The notes under the pieces: generated by a model
What the model saw: only the letters and a program-made list of their open reading frames with translations
The model's database searches: none
What the model was told of the DNA's origin: nothing
In this document: piece after piece, positions 33,201-47,282 of the stretch
Layout: every line of letters starts with the position of its first letter
Position numbering within the stretch: the stretch's first letter is position 1
Made by a program: the position numbers and the translations under genes
From: Spizellomyces punctatus DAOM BR117
Lineage: Eukaryota > Chytridiomycota > Chytridiomycetes > Spizellomycetales > Spizellomycetaceae
Length of the DNA stretch: 64,000 nucleotides
Assembly (NCBI RefSeq): GCF_000182565.1
Contig: NW_015971537.1
Coordinates: forward strand, 2,143,299-2,207,298
Direction: 5' to 3'

Positions 33201-36200
33201 TTAGCTTCTTCCAAATCAGGCCGCTCATTTGCCACGACGATGGCCAATAACTGATCTTCCAGTCCACTAGCCGCGAGGGTGAAGTTCAGCAGCGTTACTG
33301 TTGCGCTGATTTCGGGTGAGTAAAGAGGGTTAGGGAGGTTTGTTGTTATGTAGAAGCGGAAATCGTCATGGTAAGGAAGGATGCTGTCGCCGATCTACAT
33401 TGAGCCAGTCTCCAGTCAGTGTCTGCTGACCCAAGGTAAACGACACCATCACATAGACTATTTTCACCTTAATGACTGTGTTGCCTCCTTGCTTGAAGGT
33501 CTGCTTTAGCAGAATTGGCTCCAGAGCAGGATCAAGTCGTTCTCCAATATTTTCTAATAACACTGGTTTTCCGAAGCGGATGGCGTTCTCCAGCGTCCGC
33601 AAAAAGTCCTTGTCAGTTAATTTAATGATATCTAGGCTGTTCGCTTTCTCCATATTCCGAATCCACTTGTTACCCTGACCTTGGGGATCAATGAGCAATG
33701 GCCATCGTCGGGAATTCTGGACGATTATAGCATTATCCCTGCTGAGAGAATCTTTCGGCAACCCACTCAGTTCCCATTCCCGTAACTTCACATGATCTCC
33801 GAGGGCATCGTACAAGGATATGCTCTCCGAATGCGGGATCTTGAGCCGCAACAAGGACCCCGTCCACTCGTTGATCAATTTCGTCCGATATTCTGCTGTG
33901 AACGGTCCAAGGTATGCGATAGCTCCTGCGGCCAACAAAATATCTCCTATGACGTTGCTAATTTTGGTGTCCAATTGATCGACTGTCAAGGCCCACCGCT
34001 GCTTTTCTCCACCTAGACCACTTATGAGCTTGCCAGCCCGAGAAAGTTTTACGTTGCATTCTTCCACTTTCCGGGATAGCTCCTCCTTTTTGGCAACAGA
34101 TTCACTGTATCTCTTTTCCATTTCCTTGATATTGATTTCCGATTCTCTCATCTTCTTTTTAAGTTCCGCCAACACTTTCAGCGTAGCGTCGAGTGACTGT
34201 TGGGCCTCCTGTAGGCGGGCCCGCTTTGGAGCCACGGAACGAGAGACCCAATAGTACTTTTCCATTGCTCTAACCCAGGCACACATCGAAGTCGCTGCTT
34301 TTGATACGCGAGAAATAACGCTAACCTAAGGCGTACGAAGGCAAGATTGATTAGAAAAGGATGACCGCCCGTCGATCAAAAATATTGATGAGACTCCGAA
34401 CCTGGAAATCCGGTGAATCAATGTACGGTTTAATTTTCTGAATAGTTGCCTCAGAAATATTGTCCTTATCGAAATTAATAAGGCCGTCCAGAAACTTCTG
34501 CGGCTCCGCCAACAAGGCTTTTCCTGGCTCCCAGTAGTCATCAATCTTTTTTCCAGGTTTATCGCCGTCGACCTTCTTTGGTTTGACGCCCTTCATGATG
34601 CAGACGGCCTCAATGACAAGCTTTACACCCTCTGGAGGGCGCTGCATTGAACGGACTTCAATGACATCGTTCTTAGATAGGGAGTTGAGGGATTCCAGCG
34701 CGGCATCAAGAGCAGGTAGAGCCTCATCCAGATCTCGCTTGGCATCATCAGCAATAGCCTTGGTTTCTTCTGCTTTCTTGTTGGAGGCTGCCTCCTCCGT
34801 AACAACATTTTCTCGTATTTCCTCTGCCTTCACCTTGTCCACCGCAATCTTTTTCATCGTGTACTCTGTTTCCTGACTGGTTTGCAGAAGCATGGGCTGC
34901 ATTGCTTCCAACTCTTCTTGCAATATCTCTACTTCTTTGGTTGCGTTGAGTAGTTTTTCCAGACCTGTGGCGGTACGCTTCCGAAGAGCCAATAATTCGT
35001 TTCTCTTCTTGTCAAGCAACTGCTTGTATAAGCCCAAAAGCTCGAGGTAGGATTTTGGCGTCACATAATTGTTTCTGTTCAGTTCAGCTTTGTACTGCAC
35101 GCATCGCTCGCGTACAGACTCGTGCATTACCACACATAGATTCACGATCCCATCAATGACCTGCTCAGAGCCCAAATCGTTGATTTCTGCAGAGCAACGT
35201 CAATTTGGTATTAGATGAAGAGAAAGAAGGAATGACTTACCAGCAATAGAATTCGCTGCGACGCTCCGCAAGGCTTCTTCGGGCCAGGTGGAAAACCAGT
35301 CAATTGTACAGCAATTAACGAGACTGGGAAACATACGTAGCCGTGTTCTGAATGCGTCGCCTATTGGACTCATGCAAATGATCAGATGCATATTCTGTTT
35401 CACACGACTGATGTAGAGTGCAAAGAGGTTTTCGCGCGTGGGTGTAATAGCCATGTCGTTAGCCAGAGGTCTCATGGCGTTGAGGATGCGATCCATTTCT
35501 TCCCCAGTATAGATGTTTGGTACATCCGCGCTATTTAACAGATTGTTGATATCTTCCAAACAACTCTCTGAGATGATTTGCGTATCCGTGTACAGGAAAA
35601 CCGTGGGCTTTGCGTCTAATCCAGCCCAGAAGAGAATCTACCCACAGCATCTTTTAGGATTAACGTTGTGGACACCGTGACAAAATGTGATTACCTTTTT
35701 CAAATCTTCTTTCCACTCTGTTTGACCATAGCTCTTGGTGATCTCGATTTGGTAAATCTCGTACTCTTCCATGAAGGTGGCTAATCTGCTGAGACTTTGT
35801 CGCCCACTACCGCCTACACCAAGCAGTAGGGCATGTCCTCCCGGTTGACGAATGATTCGACATATTCGACTGACATGTTCAATGGCGTCCAAGAACATCA
35901 CGAGCCGCATTGGGTTTGTTGTAGTGCTATTATAGTCATCGAGATACTCTTCCGCTAGTTTCACCAATCGCTTCATATCCTAGAGGTTGTCGTCAGGAGT
36001 CTTGTTATACACACTCATGAAGCTGACGGTATGCATACCTTGATCTCCGTATAGACCTTTGGGTCTGCCCCTGGGGTCATGTAGTCGCCGTACAGCAACG
36101 GCTCTGTAGTAACCACCTCACTATAATTCATTCCAACATGACTGTTCATGGACTGCTTTACGAGAGAAAGGAACCAACTCTTATCGGTTGAGTCCACTAA

Positions 36201-39200
36201 TCGATCTTGAAACACTCGCAAGCATTCGTGCACCCAAAGGCGAACTATGTCGGCAGAGGTCGTCACAGTCTTCTGATCTGCGCTGAGGACACCTAAGACG
36301 ACCTTGGCCAGATCCCGCAAATTGAACGTATAATGCGATTTTGCCGGAGTAGGTAGCAATTCGGTGCGAATTGTGTTATAGATGCTAATGGATGCTGCAA
36401 CAATGGGATCGGTCTGCTTTTGTACATCCGGGTTGAACCTATTGAGGAAGGATCCCAAAATTGTGCTGAAAATGCGTTGCAGTGATGGGTTATCCATCTC
36501 CACAAAGGTCAAAAGGTTAAAGTGCCGTGTGAACCTCGGGGTTACCGGATTTCGACCACCTCCGGGAGGACCCATTGCACAAGCAAACGTGATGTCGACA
36601 ATCTCCATGAACTTCCCAACATTCTTTCGGTCATACCATCCTCCACAGTCCATCCATTGACGTAGGAGCTCAATAGGAGGTTGTGCTCCACATATATCGA
36701 GAGCGGGCATGTTGAGATCGTCGACAAACAGAATGTAATGTTTTCCGACCGGCGGGCCAAAAACACCCTTTCGTCGCTTTTCCATTTTGCTGTCAATTAG
36801 ATCTTGAGTCTGATTGGCACTGGTGCGCGCTGAGAAGTTGAAGACGAGTGGCATGAATGTCTGGTCCATTCCTCGCATGAGTTTATCCTGAATGGTTACG
36901 GTCTTCCCCGTGCCGGTGGGCCCAGTGGTCAGAACATGACACCCATGATGGAGCAGGAGATGCAACAGGTACGTGTTCCGTATTGTGTCGATAGTTGGCA
37001 CAATTACTTCGCTTGGGTTGAGCTTCGGATTCATCTGAAATTCGGGGGCGAACGACATCCAGTCAATCCATATGCTTTGCTCTTGATCGAAAATGTAGTC
37101 GTAAACTAGGCCCTTATCCGGGAAAGGTGTGCCCAACGGTCGCTCAGCCATTTGTATCTTCATCCACGCATCAAACTTCTTGCGGCCTTCCCTGTCCACA
37201 GTCGCTCCCACTGACCAGACGAATGAAAAAAGAAAGAAGGGCTCAATCATTTGTACGAATCTCTCCAATGCATCTGCCTGTGGTCAGCACCATATGAGCA
37301 TAAAGTGTGTAGGCGCAATGTAGAGGAACAGATTGCTGTGTGGTACACTACCTGTGTAGTTGCGGCATTTGCATTTCCACCTCCTGGAACTTCGACCTCC
37401 GTTTGCATGAAGGGCGTAATCATGCAGTAGAAAATCTTCATCAGATTCGTCGCTAGATGGCCGTTCGTCGTGGGTACAGCTTCTTTGAGATTTTTACGCA
37501 AGAACTGCAGGCCTCTCTCCAACCAGAAGTCAAAGAGGGGCTGGACAGTAATCCGGAAAACGCTTGCAAGCTGACTAGGAAGATGCTGCTCCTGGCTAGC
37601 TAGCCAACTTTTTACTAACGGCAGCACGCCAAGAGCTTCCGGTTCCATATATATCATTCCGCAGCGGGAGACTGTTGCCGGAGAAGCATAAGCTAAATCT
37701 TGCACTTCGAACATCATTGTTTGTGTAGGAGCCATCTTGATGATTTCTCCGCTTGTCAAGCACAGCTTCTTGTTGTCGTCGAGTAGAGTATTCATTGTCT
37801 CCACCCAGACAGCATCAACAGGCCCGTCAAACACATACCACTTTTTGTCTGGAGTCGTGTCTTCGACACCCTCGCGCATCAAAGCGGAAAGTATACCATC
37901 GGACCACTCGTGGGTTTGCGGGTCAAACTCACCGTACAGTTGACCCATTGTGATTGACTTTGGATTCAGCACATGAACTCGGACCTGGTTGCAGAAAAGA
38001 GATAAGAAAAGAACCGAGTCAACGATTCCCTTTGTGATATTCTCCATTTCCAATTGCATGTCTTACTTTTTGAAACTCTTTTCCATTGGGCGCTTTTTTA
38101 CCCTGCAATGCACTCAGACTCTTTGCAAGCACTCTACAGCAACTCGTTTTTCCGCCTCCAGTAGGTCCGACCAGCATTAACCCGTGTCTAACGACAGTAG
38201 TTTCGTACAGCTGTATGCATTTATTGATGAAAGAGTCCTCGGCCTGGAGTCCGAGTTTCTCGCACGTCGCATGGAGCGATTGGAGCAGGTCTCCGTAATT
38301 TATTTTGGGTAGTTCCGCGCCAGGGAACAAGTCGCTGATGATTCCATTAAACAAAGGAACATCATCTGCGAGAAACTTGGGCAAGTTACAGTCCATCAGG
38401 GCTCGAAGCATAATGATGTCTTCCGCCGCATTTGGTTGCTCGCGTTTGAGGTTTCCAGCAGCTGAAATGACGGATTTGACAGCACGCATTCCAAAATCGT
38501 AGTGGTCTTGAGATGACAATTGCTCGGAACTGAGCTTGAATGTCGCAACCATCTTCTCTGCAAGCACTTTGGCGTTGCTGAAACCAAAGGAGAACAAAGA
38601 GATCTCCCCAATCATGGCGTAGTTGGGAATCATCATAGCAACCTACAAAAGACCAACGTTTCTTGTGAGATCACTGTTTGCTGAAATACATTTCTTTGAG
38701 CTTACCGGTCTGAACAAAGCCTTCAGGTTATCAGGAAGCTCAGTACGTCCAGCATATCCGGGATTCATGGTAATGAAAATGGCATTCGTGGGATCCAGGG
38801 GCAGATCCACACCCTCAAACATAAATCTGTTTACTCCTAACGCGACAGCCTTCTGTATGGTGGTAATCTGTTGAGCGACGACACTGAGGACCTCAATGTC
38901 AATCCGGTTGAATTCGTCAAAGCATGCCCAGGCCCCACTTGCTGCCAGCCCTTTGAAGAATTTTGCCATTGCCAAGTAATCCAACTGATCAGAGCAGTTG
39001 AAGACCACGCATTGTTTGGCTAATGATTTTGCAAGGTCCTTGACAGTCTCGGTTTTTCCAGTGCCTGCAGGGCCGGCTGGTGCCCCACCCATACCCAAGT
39101 GCATAGCTCCACTTAAAGTCAGGTAGCAACGATCGGTAAGGGGTGTGATGACAAGACGACCGGTGTTACCGAGATATTCATAGCCATATCTAAAGACCAG

Positions 39201-42200
39201 TTATTTAGAAACATATCGAAGGGTCTAAAACGGTGAGTACTCACCGAAAGTTTGCGTTCACAATCTTCACTCGAAGGTCATCTTCTTCCCAATAATACCT
39301 CAGCTGACTTATCCATTCGAAATCATTCTCGTTTGTTACTCCAGCGTCGATAAGTTTCTTGACGACGTCACGGCTGTGTACGTCGATAACAATCAAGTCG
39401 CCCAACACCAATCGGGACAAGAACGACAGCTCCCCTCTTACCAAACCAACCAAACCTTCGAGCTGACCAAGTAAACGCGTGTACATAGACTTGACGCCGC
39501 TTTGCCCGGCCTTCAATGCTTCCGTCACTTCCCGAGTCCAGTAGGTTTGCGAGCAAGCAATAACAGCCTGCCCAGGCCAATCCAAAACCCAGGACGTACG
39601 TGGCTTAAGGTGATAGGAGGCCAGCCCATCAATAATAACTTTCTTCACGCTACGACGCATCTGATCCTCAACGCGCAAGAGCCAATCTTCCACAGGACCT
39701 TTCGGATAGAAAGGCTCTGCCAGCATGATCTTTTCCCCTTCTGCGGAATACATGGCTATTATCAAATTGTCCTCCGCAAACTCTAAGCTGGCCACATTCT
39801 CGAAACACTTTCGCAAATGTGGCTGAACCGCGGTTGGATCTTTCGTTTGCGATAAGATTTGTAACAGTTCGTCATCACTAAGGAAGAAGAATCGGGGGAA
39901 GGCGATACGCTTGCTCTCCAGATACGCAGATAGACCTTTGGATACCAGCTCCAGAAGCTTATTGCACTCCTTGAAGGAGTCTAAGAGCTTATAGTCGCTA
40001 CAAAATTCAATGACTCCAGGCCTTTGCTTTGCTTGTGACATGATTCTTCGCCACGTTCTATCCATTGTAGTAAAGCGCTTACTTTCGACGGGAAGTTGCG
40101 TTACTATATCGTCGCTGCTAAAGATCGGCTCCAAATAAAGCCAGGATCGTTGACAGGCCATCCAAGCTTCCACCACTTCCTGGACCGTTCGGAGTTTGCT
40201 TTCCCATAGGGCAATTCGTTCCGCAAAAGGCTTCTTGTACGGACTAAAGCTCATACTTTGCGTCATAACAATATGGTCATCCAAAAGGCGGATCACTTCG
40301 TCCGAGATCTTCATGATGAATGTGCCCGTATCTTTATAGGAGATGATCTCAAGACTGATATTCTTCCATTCATTGTCCATCTTATCCAAGGCCGCTTCAA
40401 TGGAGTACTCTTTACCGGCTGTGTCGCAAACTTTTGCAATGCTGTCTACCCTTTCGAGAAGGTTCAACTTCAAAATGTCAGTCAAGGTCAAGTTGCTGTC
40501 AGGACGAATTTTCATGTTGAGTTCTTCGCTAAGCCTTTCCCAATGACGATCTCTCATTCCCGGGTTTCTCAATGCTTGAATAAGGGGTAGATATGGCTTG
40601 AATTCGTCCATTTCATCCTTCATCTGTGAAAGGGGTTTCGAAATGGTCAAACACAATAGTACATGAATGCGTGAAAAGCAAATGTCAAGCAGCGTACCTG
40701 AGTAGCTACTGCCAGGCACCCAGGTTGGTTTTTAAAGTGTTTGATGCTTTTGAACATTGTTCTCCAGGCGTTCATTAAGTTTTTTTCTACCTCTTCAGCG
40801 TTGAGATCCAGAAAGCTGCCGTTGAGCCACTGATTCCTCCACTTGGTCCAGTCATTAGCGGCTAGCCATAAACTTTTGTAAGGCTCAAAGTCCTTCCCCA
40901 GTTGCGTGACCTCATCATAGTGAGTAACCTCCAAATTAAACAATCGTTCTCTACTGTTAAAGAGCGCAACAAGATTCTGGCATTCTTTGAGTTCGAGTGA
41001 CGTTTTGTGCACCTCCAAGACAATGTCAGCCAGTCGCCCAAGGTCCGTATGCTTGCTGAAATCGACAATAATGGTGCCAAGAGTATGGACTCGCTCCTTA
41101 AAGATCTCTTGGTCGGCAGAGAGATTGCGTAGGAATGCTTGCTCATCAACTTCCAGAGCTGACTCGGTTTGTTTGACAAGCTCATCAATTCGTATGGGCC
41201 AAGTATATGCCTGCCATCGTGCTCTGAAATCTTCGTTTGAAAGCTCATAGCGATGTTTTTCCAGAATTTCGTAGTTATGCAACATCTCGCTGATGCGACC
41301 ATTTTGTGTTCGAACAATTTCCGGAATTAAACGCATGTACTCGCGAAGCTCCGTGAGTTCTTCGATCTTCACCGGCCGTTCTTTCAGCCTTGATTGGACG
41401 GCACCAAAGGCTTGTGAGATGCTTTGAGCCAGGCGAGAGCTACGCTTGCTGAGAATGTCCAATACAACTTTGCTGAGATCCTTGCGGAGAGCGCTTCTAA
41501 TGCTTTCACAGTTTACCCAGAACAAACCGAGCGAGAGATGACTAGGTATCTCCTTGTCTAGAATTTCCCATTCCTGCAAGTGCTTCGCAATATCACGTTC
41601 CATCTCATCAATAGTGTGTTCCTCGGCCTCGTACTGCTGTGCATACTGAGCAATATCCAAATTCAGCATTTTGAGGTGGCGATCATATTGCTTTTGATAT
41701 TGCTGCAGTGGGGAGATGCCGTCACGGAGTGCCTGCACCAGGCGTTGACGGAGCTGCACAATGCCAACTTCCCTGGAGTGCGGTATCTGTAAAGTGGGCT
41801 TCGCCGCCCAAAACATTTGATCAAGTACCAATGGCTCTAACTCGGGGAGCCCTTCCACAGTCGACAGAGCTTTGTCAAAAATCGACAGAATAACACTTTC
41901 AAAGTGCTCAAAGTCGATTCCGTACTGCAACTTGCCGTTTCGAAATACGAGGTCAATCATGAATAAGGGCTTTCTCGTGCTGCTCTCGCCGGCCATAATT
42001 TTGTTTACGAAGGGATCAATGATTTTAACATCGTTGGTTCCGTTTACAATGACTCTTTGGCAGCTGATTGAGCTGATGAGCCGAATGTAATCCCCAAGGG
42101 AGTTCAAAACAAGAAACCGTAACGAATCTTGCATGATAAATTTGACCGTAGTCATAAACTTCTTCAGTTTGCTGATCCTGTAGACTTCCAAGTTGGTCTC

Positions 42201-44661
42201 TCTCATATTGTACCATCCTTTTCCAACATCCTTGAAGCCGGTTCTCAAGGCAGTTTTCAGCATGTTAACCCAGCTAAGTGAAATTGGTTAAGTGCATATC
42301 AATAAGTCTATGGTAGCAAGTATTGAAGTTCTCACCTATCCTTTAGAAATGCCTTCATGTTCTGCAAGCTCTGATTCTGCGTCTGTTCAAACTCATCCAG
42401 CCGAACAGTTTTCGTGATGTTCGCAACAAACAGGCTCCCACTCGCGAGCTTGTCGCACTCAATCCTTATCTTGGATAGAGTGCGAATGACCTCTATGCTG
42501 CTAAGGAATGTCGAAAAACTGAAATCTTTCTGGTGCTTTGTGTAATCGTATGCAGGCACAACACAATTTCGGATCCTGAAGCAACGATAAAGTCAGGATG
42601 AATTGACATACAGCATATGGGATTTCACTTTGTCCTTACGCCGGTACAGATTCTGATTGTTGCAGGTCCGGCAGTGATAGAGACTCATATGCACCCTTTG
42701 TTTCTGGAGACGTAACCTACTCAGAACATCCAGACAATTAAACCGATGTACATCTAGCGCGCGAACTGAACGTCAGCTACCTCGACGTCAAAAAGCTGCT
42801 TGTTCATAGCCCGTGCGTAGTCTCGCTTGACTTCATTCATTATCAGGTCAACAGCTGGCTGGCTGAGAGTGCGCCTGAGTTGCTTCTCTGTCTGCATGGC
42901 AATCTCAGATATGCGAGAGAGCTGAGACCCCGGTATTTGAATAGACTGCTCGGTGGGCATGCAATCTATAAAAAAGTTATATCGCTGCATGAACAGAGAG
43001 CTCGATAAGCCATCAACCCCCTCGGACCAAGGCGTAATTAGATATCTACTTACTAGGCTACGCGCAACTTGCTCACGAAGGTTATAGGCGGCAGCAACAC
43101 GCCTTGCAAAATTGAAAGGATCTTCGGCAAGAAAAAAGAGATTGATACTATCCGTGATAGAACGTTAAGACTATTTCCACGGCCATCTAAGGTGAGCATC
43201 ATTAAACCTTACCGATGAACCCATGCCTCCCTTCGATTTGTCGCACTTTTCATTCGGCTCCCACTCCCCTCGGTTTCAATGGGTTCATCTTGGTCCTCAC
43301 CCTCGATCTCCTCCTCCTCGTCGTCGTCCTCTTCCTCTTCTTCTTCTGTCTCATCTGTGTCATGACTTTGCGCGAGTTCCCATCCGCTAAAGTTTCGCCA
43401 TTTCACCTTCCACAACCCAGACCTCTCATTATATGCGATCATAACACAATCTCGCCAAGTCTCGCCTTGGAACGCTTTGGCCGGCACCGGAATTGTGGCG
43501 TAGTGGATCGAGTTTTCCGTTTTGAAAGCGGTCCTCTGCCTCTGTGCCTTTGATCTCGTTGATTCGACCTTTGATACGAGTGGCTCTTCTTGAACACCGT
43601 ATGTTTCCATATCAAGCCATTCATGGAGATCTCTGCTCTCAAATTCCGTGTCGTCGAAGATCTCCAAAGGCAAAAAGTCCCCAAAAGTCGTAGATGCTAC
43701 AGGACTACTAAGCGACTGTGACAGCTTTGAATTCGATAGGTCTTTTGCATTATCCTTGACATCTTCTAAATGCGTGACGCTGGCGGTTTGCCCGATGGGA
43801 GCAATAGCATTGTGAATCAAGTCGCCTATGTTTTGTTGTGAGAACAGCCTTTTCTTTCTCTCAATCTCAATCTTTCGTGGGGTCTGCCCAGGCCGAGACG
43901 CAAATGGCAACATAACTTTTGGTTCTAATGCCTTGATGTAATCTGAACGTCGCAACTTTTTGACGATTCTTTGTTGAATAGAGCTGGTGGGTCGTGACGA
44001 CTGGCGAAATGCGTCTGGTTTCCCTGCGCTTGCTGGCCGCACGTCTGTTTCCGTTACAGTTGATTGAATTTTAGGGAGCGCGGGTTGTCCTTCAGCATCC
44101 ATAGCGGGAAGCATTGGTACTTCTCCAAAGTTAGCACCAGCCAAGCCCCCAAGCGCTGGTTGCCCTTCAATTTTAACCTCTGAATCTGTAATGGTGGCAC
44201 GAGAAGGCCTTTTGAAAGAGCGAGTTGTTGGTATGCCGTCAGTAGTTGGCCAGTTCAGCACCGGAGGAGGCGGTGCCTCTGATTCATCCTCATCAATAAA
44301 AGCCGATGGATGCATAAGAAATCCACTAAGCATTCCTTCGTTTTTTTGAATCTTTGATACTCCGGCAGGCTGATGGTTTAGAGCCATATTCAGTGTGACG
44401 GGTGTTGGATCTGTGCTCGCTCCTGCTTTGAGTATTGGCTGCGGCCGGTCTCCCATCGCGGCGGGAGCCACATTGAGAGGCAAATGGACTCTCTTGGCGT
44501 CTCTCATTGCGACGTTGGCCACAAGGCGAGGTGACGGGGCAAACTGCAGCGCGCCCACGCAAACAAGTGTAGTTTCGAGGCGAGACGATGCGACGACGAT
44601 CTACCGAGCGTGTTTTGCTTAGTAAGCGAAATGTCCGACACACCCAGTATCCCTGAATCAT
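30248..44661 (-). CDS. DNAH1: Axonemal dynein heavy chain, DNAH1 type (inner arm), about 4371 aa
   Basis: Twenty-one exons: 44661-44644, 44600-43213, 43147-43054, 42984-42781, 42716-42640, 42575-42336, 42273-40698, 40623-39245, 39189-38706, 38642-38067, 37984-37352, 37277-36039, 35979-35695, 35637-35241, 35186-34402, 34325-33468, 33394-33173, 33097-31701, 31639-31123, 31061-30443 and 30375-30248. Lengths sum to 13116 nt, exactly in frame. The tail has the DNAH1-like [10 protein letters not shown] and [15 protein letters not shown] segments. Four P-loops are visible: GPAGTGKT (AAA1, about 1697), GPTGGGKT (AAA2, about 1977), GPTGTGKT (AAA3, about 2337) and GVGGSGRQS (AAA4, about 2686). The coiled-coil stalk is encoded around 34000-35170. 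The C-terminus reads [21 protein letters not shown]. The motor drives flagellar bending as inner-arm dynein f/I1-related or d class. The first intron (43 nt) is short; ATG 44507 is an alternative start. Confidence 0.95.
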
Positions 44662-44886
44662 TGTTAATCCCTCACTTGATTGCTACGACAAAATTCCCCG
44701 ATGATGGTGGACCCCAAGTAGCAACCCAACATTTATCTACGTATGGGTGACGATAGTTTTCTTATCGTCCGCACTCTGTGAACGTTTTCGCATTAAACCA
44801 GCTTCGGCTAGTGAAGCATCCAATTAAGGACACTCTGGCGCGACTGCGGCATACCATTATCTGCAATTCCAGATCAGAATTTATCG
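44662..44886. promoter_or_regulatory. Shared divergent promoter of DNAH1 and SPAG6
   Basis: Only 225 bp separate the start codons of two axonemal genes, so they very likely share control sequences. I see no full X-box; the nearest is GTAGCAAC in the middle of the gap, which matches one half-site. Co-expression is inferred from arrangement and function. Confidence 0.55.
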
Positions 44887-47096
44887 ATGGCAGCCTCTCC
44901 AACTGCCGCAAACACCAGGGCGGTGTTTGCCGTGTTTGAGAAATACCAAAAGGAAAGACTCATGTTTGTACAGACCGTGGCAGATCTCGCTTCCCGAGAA
45001 AGCAATATTGATGCGCTCCAAGCCGCGGGCGTCATGTCGCTGCTCCGTCCACTGCTTTTGGATAATGTTCCAGCAATTCAGCAGGCTGCAGCTCTGGCAC
45101 TCGGGAGACTCGCAAACTACAATGAGGAGATGGCCCAGGCAGTTGTGGACTCAGATATCTTACCCCAGTTGGTTTATTCTTTGAGCGAACAGAATGTAAG
45201 TCAGCAAAGATTTGACATAATGAGACGCCAACTAAGAAATCTTCCTCAAACTTCCAGCGCTTCTATAAGAAGGCCGCCGCTTTCGTTCTTCGAGCTGTGG
45301 CGAAGCACTCTCCGGAACTGGCGCAATCCGTAATCGACTCTGGAGCTCTCACGGCTCTTATAAGCTGTTTGGAAGAGTTTGATCCTGGCGTCAAAGAGTC
45401 TGCTGCATGGGCATTGGGGTATATAGCCAGACACAATGGTGGTGAGTGTAACTTGATTGCAGCCTGATAGAAGGTTGATCTCAACCTCATCGCACTTTTT
45501 TCGATGGTCAGATCTATCACAAGCGGTAGTCGATGCCGGTGCCGTACCTTTACTTGTACTATGCGTCCAGGAACCTGAATTATCCCTGCGACGAATTGCT
45601 GCTTCAGCTTTGAGTGATATTGCAAAGCACTCGCCAGAGGTAGGGCTTCGAATGTTGTTACTTCCGTCATTATGAGCATGGTTTGACGTTTTGTTTGATC
45701 TCCAGCTGGCTCAGGCTGTTGTCGACGCTAATACAGTACCCATTATTGTTCCCCTGTTGGCCAACCCGGATGCAAAGCTCCGGCGGCAGGTGTGCTCTGC
45801 GCTTGCACAGATTGCAAAGCACACAGTCGATCTTGCGGAAACAGTTGTTGACGGGGAGATCTTCCCAAATGCGCTGAACTGCTTAAAGGATGTGGATGGA
45901 TATGTCAAGAAGAATGCAGCGACCTTGATCTGCGAAATTGCCAAGCATACGCCAGAGGTAGGACCATAGTCGTCTTCGTTGATAAGCTGATATACAGGAA
46001 TTAGGATCTTACTTACTGAACCTTGCCGCTACCAGCTGGCTCAGCTCATTGTTAATTCTGGCGGCATTGCAGCTGTGGTTGACTACGTCAACGAAACCAG
46101 GGGTAATGCTCGCCTGCCTGGAATAATGACATTGGGCTACGTGGCTGCTTTCTCAGAAACTCTTGCACTGGCCGTGATTGTCGCCAAGGGAGTGCCCCCA
46201 CTCACTCAGGCTTTGACTGTCGAGAATGAAGAGCACATCAAGGTGACAACTGATGGATTACAAACATATGTGACGATGCATAGTTTTCTTATTTATCCAG
46301 TCGCTTTTTCTAATAGGCTGCATGTGCATGGTCGCTGGGACAAATTGGTCGTCACTCTCCCGACCATGCCAAGACCCTTTCTGATCATGCAGTACTGCCC
46401 AAACTCCTCAAGATACTTACCAGTTCAAATGCCGGTTCATCCCCTTCGAATGACGAAGGCTCTAGTGGCCCGGGAGCGGACCTAAAAACCAAAACCAAAC
46501 GAGCCTTGAAATGCATCCTCGAAAAGACGTTGAGCATCGACGCCCTAGACCCTCTACTTCAACCTCATAGCACTCCACCAAATATTCTCAAGTATGTCGT
46601 TGGACAGTTTGCCAAAATCCTGCCGCATGACGTTGCTGCTCGTCGCGCGTTTGTGACTAGCGGGGGATTACAGAGAGTTCAAGAGATTGCAAACATCTAT
46701 GCTGGCACAGCGCCTGGCGTGCCCGGTACTTTGGCCCAGCAGCAGGCTCTTGAGAGAGGAAGCGTTACGGTTCAGCAAGGTGCGAATGCATTGACGGGCA
46801 CAAAAATGGGAGAATACATCAGGACAATCAACGAATGTTATCCGGAGGAAATCGTGCGATACTACTCACCTGGGTATTCAACAACGCTCCTGGAGAAGGC
46901 AAGTGCTTTCTGATTTTGGGACAAGACTTGATTTTGATTTCTGACTTGCTCCACGCTTTATTAGATTGACGAATACAGTAGACAACAAGACTTTGCCGGT
47001 GGCAGTGGACACATTCAACAACAACCCTTTTCACGACTGTCATCCGCTGGTGAACAAGTACCTCCTCAGCTGCAACCTCAAGGGATCACCGCGTAA
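44887..47096 (+). CDS. SPAG6: SPAG6/PF16 central-apparatus armadillo protein, 597 aa
   Basis: Seven exons: 44887-45195, 45258-45441, 45512-45639, 45706-45957, 46036-46242, 46317-46898 and 46965-47096. The protein is a run of armadillo repeats with the family's repeated pattern (SPELAQSVIDSGAL, ADLSQ-type AVVDAGAVP, LAQAVVDANTVP, LAQLIVNSGGI, AACAWSLGQIGRHSPDHA). The C-terminal GTKMGEYIRTINECYPEEIVRYYSPGYS segment is diagnostic of SPAG6/PF16. It stabilises the C1 central microtubule of the axoneme and is needed for flagellar motility. The repeat insert around 46420-46490 (Ser/Gly/Lys rich) and the Gln-rich tail make it about 90 residues longer than the human protein. The last intron uses a GC donor (GCAAGT). 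Confidence 0.96.
46899..46964 (+). other. GC-AG intron in SPAG6
   Basis: A 66-nt intron with donor AAG|GCAAGT and acceptor TTATTAG. Without removal the frame stops after four codons; with removal it reads on as IDEYSRQQDF to the family's usual C-terminus. A CTGAC branch-like site lies about 23 nt before the acceptor. Confidence 0.75.
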
Positions 47097-47282
47097 CCGA
47101 CCTTGTTGATTTGGACATGTTTTTTGCTGCCGCTCTCATAAACCAACCTGAACTTTTGCCCCTTTATCAGTTTTAAACTTAGAACTAGCTGATGGAGATG
47201 AGCATAAATGACCAGTACTATCGTCGTGCTCTTCAATGTGCAAAGGACGCCAATTTGTTTGAATAGTGATTTTTAAGTTTGA

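Noticed and set aside
43300-43360. Glu/Asp-coding triplet repeat as a separate repeat element
   Set aside because: It is inside the DNAH1 tail exon and encodes a normal acidic stretch there.
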